Shown: positions 7,326 through 15,141 of the stretch, piece after piece
How the letters are laid out: each line of letters begins with the position of its first letter
How positions within the stretch are numbered: position 1 is the first letter of the stretch
From: Lachnospiraceae bacterium
Lineage (GTDB): Bacteria; Bacillota; Clostridia; Lachnospirales; Lachnospiraceae
Direction of reading: 5' to 3'
Length of the DNA stretch: 64,000 nt
NCBI GenBank assembly: GCA_902363135.1
Contig: CABIZF010000014.1
Coordinates: forward strand, 1-64,000
Made by a program: the position numbers and the translations under genes
The notes under the pieces: model-generated
What the model saw: only the letters and a program-made list of their open reading frames with translations
The model's database searches: none
What the model was told of the DNA's origin: nothing

Positions 7326-8465
7326 ATGGGAAAACGAGAAGCGTGGAATACAATACTTGTATTTTGTATTCTGACCTTTGGCTTTACGGCGGCGACAATC
7401 ATCAAGCCATCGGATGATTTTTCTGAGACAGAGAACCGTTCACTTGCGCAGATGCCGAAGCTGACAGGGAAAAATATTCTGGACGGGACATTTGAATCGG
7501 ATTATGAGAGTTATCTGACGGATCAGTTTATTCTCCGGGATGCATGGATCGGGCTCAAGACGGATGTGGAGCGTCTGGCGATGAAAAAAGAGAGCAAGGA
7601 TATTTATTTTGCGGATGATGATTATCTGATCGAAAAGCATACCGGCAGCTTTACGACGACGCAGGCCGAACGGAATATTCAGAGCCTTGCGCAGTTCTTT
7701 GATATGTATCAGGATACGTTTCCGAAGGGACATCGCTCTGTACTGCTGATTCCAAATGCGGTCGATATCCTGAGAGATAAGCTCCCGCCGTTTGCCGCTC
7801 CATATGATGAGGAGGACTACCTGGCAAAGGCGAAGGCCACGCTCGCAGATGATCTGTGGGTGGATGCCGGATCCGTGCTGCGGCAGCATACCGATACACA
7901 GCTGTATTACCGCACGGACCATCACTGGACGACGGAGGCGGCGTTTTATGTATATCAGAACTGGGCCGCTGCGCAGAAGCTCCCGGTGCGTGACGCAGAT
8001 CACTATGAGATCCGCACTGTGACGGATGCATTTGAAGGTACGATCCAGTCAAAGCTTGGAATCCATACGGTAACGGATTCCATCGATCTGTACTTGGCCG
8101 AGGGCGATCCGTTTTACACGGTGCAGAAAAACGGGTCAGAGGAAGTAGATTACAGCATTTATGATTATAGTGCACTCGATACGAAGGACAAATACGCCGT
8201 CTTTTTTGGCGGTAATCAGGCACTCGTGAAGATCAGCACCCGCGCAAAGGCAGACCGGAGATTTCTGGTGATACAGGATTCCTACGCACACTGCTTCTTG
8301 CCGTTCCTTTTCGAGGATGCAAGTGAGATTGATGTGGTGGATCTGCGCTATTATAATCAGAAGCTGAGCGATCTGATCGCGGAGGGCAATTATACAGATG
8401 TATTATTTTTGTACAATGTGGCAGGCTTTGCAGAAGATACGAGTCTTGCAAAGCTGCTCGGCTGA
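7326..8465 (+). CDS. DHHW-family (AlgJ-like) exported protein
   Basis: A 379-residue protein with an N-terminal signal anchor (TILVFCILTFGFTAATI). The diagnostic YRTDHHWTTEAAFYVYQNWA contains the D-H-H-W motif that names the family, comparable to the Asp-His of alginate acetyltransferases AlgJ/AlgX. ENRSLAQMPKLT near the N-terminus and IQDSYAHCFLPFL, carrying the likely catalytic Ser, are further landmarks. The ATG follows AAAAGGAGAAG. It is encoded right after MBOAT, which would supply the acyl group while this protein transfers it to a glycan outside the membrane. The order of events is inferred from alginate systems. Confidence 0.88.
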   Translation: MGKREAWNTILVFCILTFGFTAATIIKPSDDFSETENRSLAQMPKLTGKNILDGTFESDYESYLTDQFILRDAWIGLKTDVERLAMKKESKDIYFADDDYLIEKHTGSFTTTQAERNIQSLAQFFDMYQDTFPKGHRSVLLIPNAVDILRDKLPPFAAPYDEEDYLAKAKATLADDLWVDAGSVLRQHTDTQLYYRTDHHWTTEAAFYVYQNWAAAQKLPVRDADHYEIRTVTDAFEGTIQSKLGIHTVTDSIDLYLAEGDPFYTVQKNGSEEVDYSIYDYSALDTKDKYAVFFGGNQALVKISTRAKADRRFLVIQDSYAHCFLPFLFEDASEIDVVDLRYYNQKLSDLIAEGNYTDVLFLYNVAGFAEDTSLAKLLG

Positions 8466-8502
8466 TTTCAGGTATCGGTAAATGAGCAAACATAGTTATA
8501 GA

Positions 8503-8750
8503 ATGATGTTGGGGTCAAAAGGTATTTTGACCCCTATGATACACGGATTGCTTCGCATTTCATGCTCTCGCAATCCTACTGATGCCTACGAATTGCTCCG
8601 CTGCGAAGCAGCTCCCGCAATTCTACAAACATTCGAAATCCGCTGATTTACTACGTAAATCGCTACTTTCTCATGTTTGGCGGGTCCCAAGTTCACAAGC
8701 CTTATCATGCAAGCATGAACGGCTTTTTGACCTTTTGACCCTGGCATCAT
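8503..8750 (+). repeat. Family-B MITE-like repeat, full copy
   Basis: About 248 bases bounded by terminal inverted repeats: left ATGATGTTGGGGTCAAAAGG, right (reverse complement) ATGATGCCAGGGTCAAAAGG. The interior has several hairpins (GGGGTCAAAA/TTTTGACCCC, GCTGCGAAGCAGC, GATTTACGTAGTAAATC type). Other copies lie at 49466, 57591 and, inverted, 58873. There is no coding capacity. It fills most of the 325-base gap before thyX. Confidence 0.8.
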
Positions 8751-8790
8751 CATAGAATAGATGAAAAAATGAGGACAAGGAGGAACAACA

Positions 8791-9459
8791 ATGAATGTTA
8801 TGAAGGCAGGATATGAGATTCTGACACCGATTTCGGAGGGCGGAAAGGAAGAGCTGCAGATGATCGAGCGGATCGGAAGAGTCTGCTACAAGTCGGAGGA
8901 TAAGATTACTGAGGATGGTGAGAGTGCAAAGAAATTTGTGCGGATGCTCATTAATGCGCACCATGAAGCGATGATCGAGCACAGTACACTTTCTGTCATG
9001 TTTACCGTAGACCGTGGCGTATCACATGAGATGGTGCGTCACAGAATTGCCAGCTTTGCACAGGAGAGTACGCGCTATGTCAATTATTCCAAGGACAAAT
9101 ATGGCAGTGAAATCAATGTGATCGATCTGGCACCTGGTATCGCGCTGGACCGGAGAATGCAGGATATGCCGGCGGAGACGATCGAGGCGATCTTAAATGA
9201 GTGGGAGCTGGCGATGCTCGATGCAGAGAAGCACTACATGAAAATGATTGAGCTTGGCGCGACGGCACAGATTGCACGTTCTGTACTGCCGAATTCGACG
9301 AAGACAAATATCACGATCACGGCCAATTACCGTGAGTGGAGAAATTATTTCCGGCTCCGTACCGCGAGCGATGCGCATCCGCAGATCCGGGAAGTGTCAG
9401 TGGCGCTGCTGAACGAACTGAAGGAGCGGATTCCGGTGATTTTTGACGATATCGCGTAA
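8791..9459 (+). CDS. thyX: FAD-dependent thymidylate synthase
   Basis: Converts dUMP to dTMP using methylene-tetrahydrofolate, with FAD carrying the hydride. The 222-residue length is normal. The ThyX signature is complete at residues 83-95 (RHRIASFAQESTR, general form RHRxxSxxxxSxR). The ATG at 8791 follows AAGGAGGAACAACA. A second Met (codon 4) is also possible. It is followed 16 bases later by folA, a common pairing. No thyA is in this window. Confidence 0.97.
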   Translation: MNVMKAGYEILTPISEGGKEELQMIERIGRVCYKSEDKITEDGESAKKFVRMLINAHHEAMIEHSTLSVMFTVDRGVSHEMVRHRIASFAQESTRYVNYSKDKYGSEINVIDLAPGIALDRRMQDMPAETIEAILNEWELAMLDAEKHYMKMIELGATAQIARSVLPNSTKTNITITANYREWRNYFRLRTASDAHPQIREVSVALLNELKERIPVIFDDIA

Positions 9460-9475
9460 GAAAGGAAGTAGCAGC

Positions 9476-9991
9476 TTGAATATCATAGTAGCAGCAGATA
9501 AGAACTGGGCGATCGGGGAAAATGGAAAGCTTCTCGTGAGTATTCCCTCAGATATGAAATTTTTCCGTCAGATGACGGAACACAAGGTCGTCGTGCTGGG
9601 GCGAAAGACGCTTGCGACATTCCCAAACGGGCTTCCGCTCGTGAACCGCAAAAATATTATCCTGACGCGGAATCCGGAGATGAAAGTGAAGGGAGCGACC
9701 ATCGTACATTCGGTGGAAGAAGCCTTAGAAGAGCTGGCGGGATACGAGGATGAAGATATTTTTATCATCGGCGGCGGGCACATTTATGAGGAGTTTCTTC
9801 CATATTGTAAGGTGGCGCACGTGACGAAGATTGACCATGCTTATCAGGCCGACACCTTTTTCCCGAATCTCGACGAGACGGGGGAGTGGGAGATCACGGC
9901 AGACAGTGACGAGCAGACGTATTTCGATCTCGAGTATGCCTTTTTGAAATATGAGCGGAAGGGTGAAGCAAAGCCGCGGATTCGGAAGTAA
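9476..9991 (+). CDS. folA: Dihydrofolate reductase, TTG start
   Basis: Reduces dihydrofolate to tetrahydrofolate with NADPH. The protein of 171 residues begins at TTG 9476, eight bases after AAAGGAAG. An in-frame ATG at 9443 lies inside thyX with no ribosome site. NIIVAADKNWAIGENGKLL, VVLGRKTLATFP and DIFIIGGGHIYEEF are the usual substrate and cofactor loops. The Trp-Ala-Ile-Gly loop near residue 13 and the catalytic acid Asp27 (SIPSDMKFF) are present. It is translationally close to thyX and ends at a strong terminator. Confidence 0.95.
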   Translation: MNIIVAADKNWAIGENGKLLVSIPSDMKFFRQMTEHKVVVLGRKTLATFPNGLPLVNRKNIILTRNPEMKVKGATIVHSVEEALEELAGYEDEDIFIIGGGHIYEEFLPYCKVAHVTKIDHAYQADTFFPNLDETGEWEITADSDEQTYFDLEYAFLKYERKGEAKPRIRK

Positions 9992-10015
9992 AAAAGACAG
10001 AGCGTTTATAAATAA

Positions 10016-10056
10016 CGGCCGGGAGGACTCAGATATCCTCCCGGCCGGCTGCTTTT
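10016..10056. terminator. Terminator between convergent folA and pyrI
   Basis: CGGCCGGGAGGA (10016-10027) pairs fully with TCCTCCCGGCCG (10036-10047), followed by GGCTGCTTTTT on the plus strand. It lies between two convergent genes and the plus-strand T-run ends thyX-folA; the minus-strand tail is weaker. Confidence 0.85.
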
Positions 10057-10062
10057 TCGGAT

Positions 10063-10503
10063 TTATTTTTTCTTCTTGCTGCTCTGATATTTTTCTTCAC
10101 AGTACTGGCAGCGGTAGATCTCACGCTCCTTGTCGGCAAGGAAGAATACCTGATCGAGTCCCTGCTCGATCGAGGTGATACAGCGCGGGTTTTTGCAGGA
10201 GATGATATTCACGAGCTTCTTCGGAAGATTCAGCTCCTTCTTTGCGACGATCGTTCCGTTTTGGATGATATTGACCGTGATGCGGTGGTCAATGAAGCCA
10301 AGCACGTTCAGATCCAGCTCGTCGATCGGGCACTCGACCTTGATAATGTCCTTTTTCCCCATCTTGTTGCTGTGTGCATTTTTGATGATCGCCACGCAGC
10401 AGTCCATCTTGTCGAGTTTCAGATATTTGTAGATCGACATACTTTTTCCGGCCTCGATGTGATCGAGCACGACACCTTCATTTAAACGTCCGACATTTAA
10501 CAT
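10063..10503 (-). CDS. pyrI: Aspartate carbamoyltransferase regulatory subunit
   Basis: Binds nucleotides and modulates the PyrB catalytic trimer in pyrimidine synthesis. The 146-residue length is typical. The C-terminal zinc site is intact: Cys103, Cys108, Cys132 and Cys135 (CKNPRC and CQYC). The N-terminal allosteric domain ([19 protein letters not shown]) matches the family. The start overlaps the pyrB stop by 7 bases, giving translational coupling. The tail is Lys-rich. Confidence 0.95.
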   Translation of the reverse strand: MLNVGRLNEGVVLDHIEAGKSMSIYKYLKLDKMDCCVAIIKNAHSNKMGKKDIIKVECPIDELDLNVLGFIDHRITVNIIQNGTIVAKKELNLPKKLVNIISCKNPRCITSIEQGLDQVFFLADKEREIYRCQYCEEKYQSSKKKK

Positions 10504-11417
10504 ACCTCTACCTCCAGTAATGTAAGAATCAGTGCCATACGCACATAGACACCGTACTGAGCCTGTTTGAAATAAACTGCGCGCGGATCATCGTCTACCT
10601 CTGTCGCGATCTCGTTGACACGCGGGAGCGGATGCAGTACGAGCATATCGTCTTTGGCAAGCGCGAGCTTCGCCTTGTCCAGAATGTAGAAATCCTTCAT
10701 GCGGACATAGTCCTCTTCATTGAAGAAACGCTCCTTCTGTACACGGGTCATGTAGAGCAGATCCAGATCCGGAAGCGCATCCTCGAGACGTACCTCTTCC
10801 CGGAAGTCCTGATTGTTTGCCTTTAAGACATCGTCGCGGATGTAATCCGGCAGTCGGAGCTCCTCCGGCGAGATCAGGACGAAGCGGATGCCCGGATAGC
10901 GGATAAGTGCCTTGATCAGGGAGTGTACGGTACGGCCGAACTTCAGGTCGCCGCAAAGGCCGATCGTGAAGTGATCCAGACGGCCTTTTTCCGAACGGAT
11001 CGTCATCAGGTCAGCTAAGGTCTGGGTCGGATGCTGGTGGCCGCCGTCTCCGGCATTGATGACCGGGATCTTGGAATACATGGAGGCTACATACGGAGCG
11101 CCCTCCTTCGGATGTCGCATCGCGCAGATGTCTGCATAGCTGGAGATGATACGGATCGTGTCAGCTACGCTCTCACCCTTGGATGCCGAACTGGAATCGG
11201 CCGAAGAAAAACCAAGTACGCTACCACCCAGATTCAACATTGCTGCTTCGAAACTGAGTCGTGTACGTGTACTTGGTTCATAAAATAAAGTCGCTAATTT
11301 TTTACCATCACAGGCGTGTGCGTATTTTTTCGGATTGGCTTTGATGTCAGCCGCAAGATTCAGAATTTGCTCAAGCTCTTCCACGGATAAATCCAATGGA
11401 CTCATTACATGTCTCAT
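10497..11417 (-). CDS. pyrB: Aspartate carbamoyltransferase catalytic subunit
   Basis: Condenses carbamoyl phosphate and aspartate to carbamoyl-aspartate. It has 306 residues from the ATG at 11417, which follows AAGGAGGATACT; an upstream in-frame ATG (11471) lies in the leader. [13 protein letters not shown] (45-57) is the carbamoyl-phosphate loop, [16 protein letters not shown] the central signature and HPLPRVNEI the C-terminal loop. It forms an operon with pyrI. No PyrR-type attenuator is evident in the short leader. Confidence 0.97.
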   Translation of the reverse strand: MRHVMSPLDLSVEELEQILNLAADIKANPKKYAHACDGKKLATLFYEPSTRTRLSFEAAMLNLGGSVLGFSSADSSSASKGESVADTIRIISSYADICAMRHPKEGAPYVASMYSKIPVINAGDGGHQHPTQTLADLMTIRSEKGRLDHFTIGLCGDLKFGRTVHSLIKALIRYPGIRFVLISPEELRLPDYIRDDVLKANNQDFREEVRLEDALPDLDLLYMTRVQKERFFNEEDYVRMKDFYILDKAKLALAKDDMLVLHPLPRVNEIATEVDDDPRAVYFKQAQYGVYVRMALILTLLEVEVC

Positions 11418-11478
11418 AGTATCCTCCTTTTTGTGTGCTGTCACTTCGACCGGCGACCGGTCGGATTGCATTGCACCT

Positions 11479-11507
11479 ATCTTATACTATCCGAATGAAA
11501 ATTTCAA
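11479..11507 (-). promoter_or_regulatory. pyrBI promoter with adjacent hairpin
   Basis: On the minus strand: -35 TTGAAA (11507-11502), 17-base spacer, -10 TAAGAT (11484-11479). Just downstream, CGACCGG and CCGGTCG (11447-11463) form a perfect 7-bp inverted repeat around three bases, near the start of the transcript. It could be an operator or a 5' stabilising stem; no T-run follows it. Confidence 0.55.
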
Positions 11508-11585
11508 GAACAAATTTAAAAAATTTAGGATCGCTTATCTGTGTTCGAATACTGCCAAACTGGTCAGAAGTTTTGCCTTGTGTGC

Positions 11586-11614
11586 TTTACGGAAAAGGAA
11601 AATACGATTATAAT
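11586..11614 (+). promoter_or_regulatory. SigmaA promoter for the PH-domain gene
   Basis: -35 TTTACG (11586-11591), 17-base spacer, perfect -10 TATAAT (11609-11614), 43 bases before the start codon. Confidence 0.6.
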
Positions 11615-11656
11615 AAAAAGAAGTGAATACACAGAGGAAAGCGAGGATATTAAGCT

Positions 11657-12046
11657 ATGACTTATACAGAGAAAAAGCGCTGGACATTTTTTGGACTGCC
11701 CTGGACCTTTACGACTTATACAGTGACGGATGAGGTCATTACAATCAACTCCGGATTTTTAAGACGGGTGGAGAACGACTGCTATCTCTATAAGGTAGTC
11801 GATGTGCGGCTGGAGAGCGGACTGATGGAGCGGCTCTTCGGACTTGGCACGATCCACTGCTTCAGCGGCGATGTGACCGATCCGGACCTGCGGCTGATGC
11901 ATATTAAGCATGCGAAGGAGATCAAAAACTATATCCTGAAGCAGTCGGAGGAGGAGCGCATCCGCAGAAAGACGTTAAATACACAGAGCCTCGACGGCAA
12001 TCCGATGATGAACGAGATGGGGCGCGTGGACAGCTGCGACCATTAA
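11657..12046 (+). CDS. Bacterial PH-domain (bPH_2) protein
   Basis: A 129-residue cytosolic protein. It matches the bPH_2/YdbS-type fold: TFTTYTVTDEVITINSGFLRR begins the domain, DCYLYKVVDVRLESGLMERL is its middle and LGTIHCFSGDVTDPDLRLMHI its end. It lacks the membrane helices of YdbS/YdbT. The ATG is preceded by a weak GAGGA-type site. The C-terminus is a polar tail (QSEEERIRRKTL). It sits alone between pyrBI and prfC and no function can be assigned. Confidence 0.75.
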   Translation: MTYTEKKRWTFFGLPWTFTTYTVTDEVITINSGFLRRVENDCYLYKVVDVRLESGLMERLFGLGTIHCFSGDVTDPDLRLMHIKHAKEIKNYILKQSEEERIRRKTLNTQSLDGNPMMNEMGRVDSCDH

Positions 12047-12061
12047 GGGCCAAAAAGGTCG

Positions 12062-12090
12062 TTGACAGTGTTTCTCAACCTTGGTAGAAT
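12062..12090 (+). promoter_or_regulatory. SigmaA promoter for prfC
   Basis: Consensus -35 TTGACA (12062-12067), 17-base spacer, -10 TAGAAT (12085-12090), about 65 bases before the prfC start. Confidence 0.8.
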
Positions 12091-12155
12091 AGGCAGGATG
12101 AGATAAAATAGAGACAGACTGCGGTGGTATACCGTTTTTAGGAGGAGAAACAACG

Positions 12156-13742
12156 TTGAGCAATATAAGAGAAGAGATAGAGAAGCGCCGGACCTTTGCG
12201 ATTATTTCACACCCGGATGCAGGTAAGACGACCCTGACAGAGAAGTTTCTGCTGTACGGCGGAGCGATCAATCTGGCCGGCTCCGTAAAGGGAAAGGCGA
12301 CCGCACGGCATGCGGTGTCCGACTGGATGGAGATCGAGAAGGAACGTGGTATTTCCGTCACGTCTTCCGTTCTGCAGTTTAATTATGACGGCTACTGCAT
12401 CAATATTCTGGATACACCGGGGCATCAGGATTTCTCGGAGGATACGTACCGTACCCTGATGGCGGCGGACTCTGCCGTGATGGTCATCGATGCATCCAAG
12501 GGAGTAGAGGCACAGACGCGCAAGCTGTTCAAGGTCTGTGTCATGCGTCATATTCCGATTTTTACCTTTATCAATAAGATGGACCGTGATGCGAACGACA
12601 CCTTCGAATTGCTCGACGACATTGAGAAGGAGCTTGGCATCGCGACATGCCCGATCAACTGGCCGATCGGCTCCGGAAAGAATTTCAAGGGTGTTTACGA
12701 CCGTGCGACCGGAAAAGTGACGACCTTCACGGATACGCAGAAGGGTACGAAGCTTGGACATGCGACGGAGGTTGATGTTCATGCGCCGGAACTTCAGGAG
12801 TTCATCGGTGAGGAGAACAAGGCACAGCTGCTCGATGAGATCGAGCTGCTCGACGGTGCGTCGGCAGAGTTCGATCAGGAGCTTGTGAGCAAGGGAGAGC
12901 TCTCCCCGGTATTCTTTGGTTCCGCACTGACGAACTTCGGTGTCGAGATTTTCCTGAAGCATTTCCTGAAGATGACGACTTCGCCGCTTCCGAGAAAGGC
13001 AGACTGCGGCATCATCGATCCGATGAGTGAAGATTTCTCTGCGTTTGTATTCAAAATTCAGGCGAATATGAACCGGGCACACCGCGACCGTATCGCATTC
13101 ATGCGTATCTGCTCCGGTAAATTTGATGCGGGTATGGAAGTCTACCATGTACAGGGAGACCGCAAGCAGCGTCTTTCCCAGCCGCAGCAGATGATGGCAT
13201 CTGAGCGCCAGGTGATTTCAGAGGCCTATGCGGGTGATATCATCGGCGTCTTTGATCCGGGCATCTTTTCGATCGGCGATACGATCTGTATGCCGGGCAA
13301 AAAGTTCTGTTACGAGGGGATTCCGACCTTTGCGCCGGAGCATTTCGCGCGGGTACGTCAGCTCGACACGATGAAGCGCAAGCAGTTCATCAAGGGGATC
13401 AGCGAGATCGCGCAGGAAGGTGCGATCCAGATCTTCCAGGAGTACAACACCGGTATGGAGGAGATCATCGTCGGCGTGGTCGGCGTGCTGCAGTTCGACG
13501 TACTGAAGTACCGTCTGGAAAATGAATACAAGGTAGACATCCGCTTAGAGGAGCTGCCATACGAATACATCCGCTGGATCGAGAACGAGGACATCGATCT
13601 GAACCGCCTTGTCGGCACATCAGATATGAAGAAGATCCGCGACCTCAAGGGCCGCCCGCTGCTCCTCTTCATCAACAGCTGGTCGGTAGGCATGGTGTTG
13701 GATCGAAACGAAGGACTGGTGCTGTCGGAGTTTGGGCGCTAG
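12156..13742 (+). CDS. prfC: Peptide chain release factor 3, TTG start
   Basis: GTPase that removes RF1/RF2 from the ribosome after termination. The 528-residue length is standard. It starts at TTG after GGAGGAGAAACAACG. G1 SHPDAGKTTLTEK (18-30), a switch-I Thr in RGISVTSSVLQF, G3 DTPGHQDFSEDTY and G4 FINKMDRD are intact. The KGKATARHAVSDWMEIEKER insert is typical of RF3. It is transcribed alone from its own promoter. Confidence 0.97.
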   Translation: MSNIREEIEKRRTFAIISHPDAGKTTLTEKFLLYGGAINLAGSVKGKATARHAVSDWMEIEKERGISVTSSVLQFNYDGYCINILDTPGHQDFSEDTYRTLMAADSAVMVIDASKGVEAQTRKLFKVCVMRHIPIFTFINKMDRDANDTFELLDDIEKELGIATCPINWPIGSGKNFKGVYDRATGKVTTFTDTQKGTKLGHATEVDVHAPELQEFIGEENKAQLLDEIELLDGASAEFDQELVSKGELSPVFFGSALTNFGVEIFLKHFLKMTTSPLPRKADCGIIDPMSEDFSAFVFKIQANMNRAHRDRIAFMRICSGKFDAGMEVYHVQGDRKQRLSQPQQMMASERQVISEAYAGDIIGVFDPGIFSIGDTICMPGKKFCYEGIPTFAPEHFARVRQLDTMKRKQFIKGISEIAQEGAIQIFQEYNTGMEEIIVGVVGVLQFDVLKYRLENEYKVDIRLEELPYEYIRWIENEDIDLNRLVGTSDMKKIRDLKGRPLLLFINSWSVGMVLDRNEGLVLSEFGR

Positions 13743-13764
13743 CAGTTTCGAAATTGCATCCAGA

Positions 13765-14085
13765 AAAAACAGACCGTGCAAATGAATTCCCGCGCGCAAC
13801 GCGCCAAGTAGTCAAGCTTGCTTGAATATTTGGCGATTGCCGCGAGAGTCAAAGGTTTGCCACCTGTGGCGAAGCTTTGATTTGCTAAGGTCTGTTTTGG
13901 CTGGATGGAACGTGCGGAACGCACGTTTAGCCGCAGACAGGAGCTGCGAAGCAGCGGATAGTTCGCGAAGCGAATGTGTCTGTGGCTTGGTCGAAACGTC
14001 CGCACTATAAAAAAACTTTCCAAACCACATATTTATTTGCTAAGGACTGTTTTCACGGAATATGACGTGCGGAACGCATTATAAA
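13765..14085 (+). repeat. Hairpin-rich gap with tandem half-repeats
   Basis: A 417-base gap between prfC and the Gls24 gene with no credible gene. It holds short perfect hairpins (TCAAGCTTGCTTGA, CGTGCGGAACGCACG, GCTGCGAAGCAGC, TTCGCGAAGCGAA). It also holds imperfect direct repeats: TTTGCTAAGGTCTGTTTT (13881) recurs as TTTGCTAAGGACTGTTTT (14036), GACGTGCGGAACGCA recurs, and ACTTTCCAAACCACATATT occurs at 14014 and 14088. The last copy forms the Gls24 promoter. Confidence 0.65.
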
Positions 14086-14089
14086 ATAC

Positions 14090-14118
14090 TTTCCAAACCA
14101 CATATTTTTTGCTATAAT
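14090..14118 (+). promoter_or_regulatory. Promoter of the Gls24-family gene
   Basis: -35-like TTTCCA (14090-14095), 17-base spacer, perfect -10 TATAAT (14113-14118). The same TTTCCAAACCACATATT occurs about 74 bases upstream without a TATAAT, so this is a duplicated half-promoter. Confidence 0.6.
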
Positions 14119-14159
14119 ATCCACAGGTTATGTTCAGTTAAACAAGATGGAGGTTTTCT

Positions 14160-14549
14160 ATGGAAAATGCAGAGGTTCATACACATAAAATAGAGACAGA
14201 AGAAAAATTCGGCGAGGTACGGATCGCAGATGAGGTAGTTGCTATCATCGCAGGTCTGGCAGCCTCTGAGGTGGAGGGAGTAGCCTCCATGGCCGGAAAT
14301 GTGACGAGAGACCTGATTGAGAAGCTCGGTATGAAGAGCCTTTCAAAGGGGGTCAAGATCACGATGGATGAGGATACTGTCCGGGTCGCACTTGCGATCA
14401 ACATCCGCTACGGCTACAGCGTGCCGTCGACCTGCACACAGATTCAGGAAAAGGTCAAGACGGCGATCGAGACGATGACAGGACTTGATGTGGCAGAGGT
14501 CAATGTCAAGATTGTAAATGTCACAATGGACAATGAGAATACAAAATAA
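14160..14549 (+). CDS. Asp23/Gls24-family envelope stress protein
   Basis: A 129-residue cytoplasmic protein of the Asp23/Gls24 (YqhY-like) family. Landmarks are GEVRIADEVVAIIAGLAASE, VEGVASMAGN and the C-terminal VNVKIVNVTM. ATGGAGG precedes the start. In Bacillus and relatives yqhY lies just upstream of nusB and is linked to control of fatty-acid synthesis. The same gene order here supports the YqhY type rather than a stress-induced Gls24. Confidence 0.9.
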   Translation: MENAEVHTHKIETEEKFGEVRIADEVVAIIAGLAASEVEGVASMAGNVTRDLIEKLGMKSLSKGVKITMDEDTVRVALAINIRYGYSVPSTCTQIQEKVKTAIETMTGLDVAEVNVKIVNVTMDNENTK

Positions 14550-14556
14550 GACCTGA

Positions 14557-14620
14557 AGAAAGGCTGCTGCAGGGCATGAGGTCGGAGGACCACAGATGGA
14601 TTGCAGCGGCCTTCTGTTTA
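14557..14620 (+). terminator. Possible terminator after the Gls24 gene
   Basis: AGAAAGGCTGCTGCA (14557-14571) pairs imperfectly with TGCAGCGGCCTTCT (14602-14615), followed by GTTTA. The long loop and short U-tract make it weak, possibly attenuating rather than ending transcription into nusB. Confidence 0.4.
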
Positions 14621-14743
14621 TACAGATAAAACTGCCGTGCTTCGTTAGCTATGGCCACAGAGATTGGGCAAAGCTTCCGGCGGGACATGCCGGAGACGGC
14701 AGGGGATATCTGTCTGGCGAGAAGGGTCGGTAAGGGAGACAGA

Positions 14744-15136
14744 ATGAAAAGAAGCGAGATCAGAGAAAATATTTTTAAGCTGGTGTTCTGTGGGGAATTT
14801 CACACAAGCAGTGAGCTTGAGGACCAGCTGAATGCTTATCTGGAAGATGTGGAGTGCACCGATCAGGAGCGCAGCTACATCGCAACGAAGTTTGAAGGGA
14901 TCTGTGAGAAGATCACCGAGATCGACGAGGCCATCAATCAGGTGGCAAAGGGATGGAAGACCGGACGTATGGGAAAGGCAGAGCTGGCGATCCTTCGTCT
15001 GGCAGTCTATGAGATGAAGTACGACGAAGATGTTCCGGTAAAGGTAGCGATCAATGAGGCGGTCGAGCTGGCGAAGAAGTTCGGCGGAGATGAGTCACCG
15101 GCCTTTGTCAACGGTATTCTGGCGAAGCTCGCGTAA
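14744..15136 (+). CDS. nusB: Transcription antitermination factor NusB
   Basis: RNA-binding partner of NusE (S10) in rRNA antitermination. It has 130 residues from ATG 14744, which follows AAGGGAGACAGA; the longer in-frame reading from 14651 has an unrelated N-terminus. KRSEIRENIFKLVFC, AELAILRLAVYEMKYD and VPVKVAINEAVELAKKFGGD, then SPAFVNGILAKL, are standard NusB blocks. It heads the nusB-xseAB-ispA-dxs cluster and ends 5 bases before xseA. Confidence 0.95.
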   Translation: MKRSEIRENIFKLVFCGEFHTSSELEDQLNAYLEDVECTDQERSYIATKFEGICEKITEIDEAINQVAKGWKTGRMGKAELAILRLAVYEMKYDEDVPVKVAINEAVELAKKFGGDESPAFVNGILAKLA

Positions 15137-15141
15137 GCTCT

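Noticed and set aside
8503-8750. Family-B repeat as a known riboswitch upstream of thyX
   Set aside because: The same sequence lies in unrelated contexts and in both orientations, so it is not a thyX-specific leader.
13739-14030. Small open frames in the prfC-Gls24 gap
   Set aside because: They run through hairpins and direct repeats, differ between frames, and have no ribosome site.
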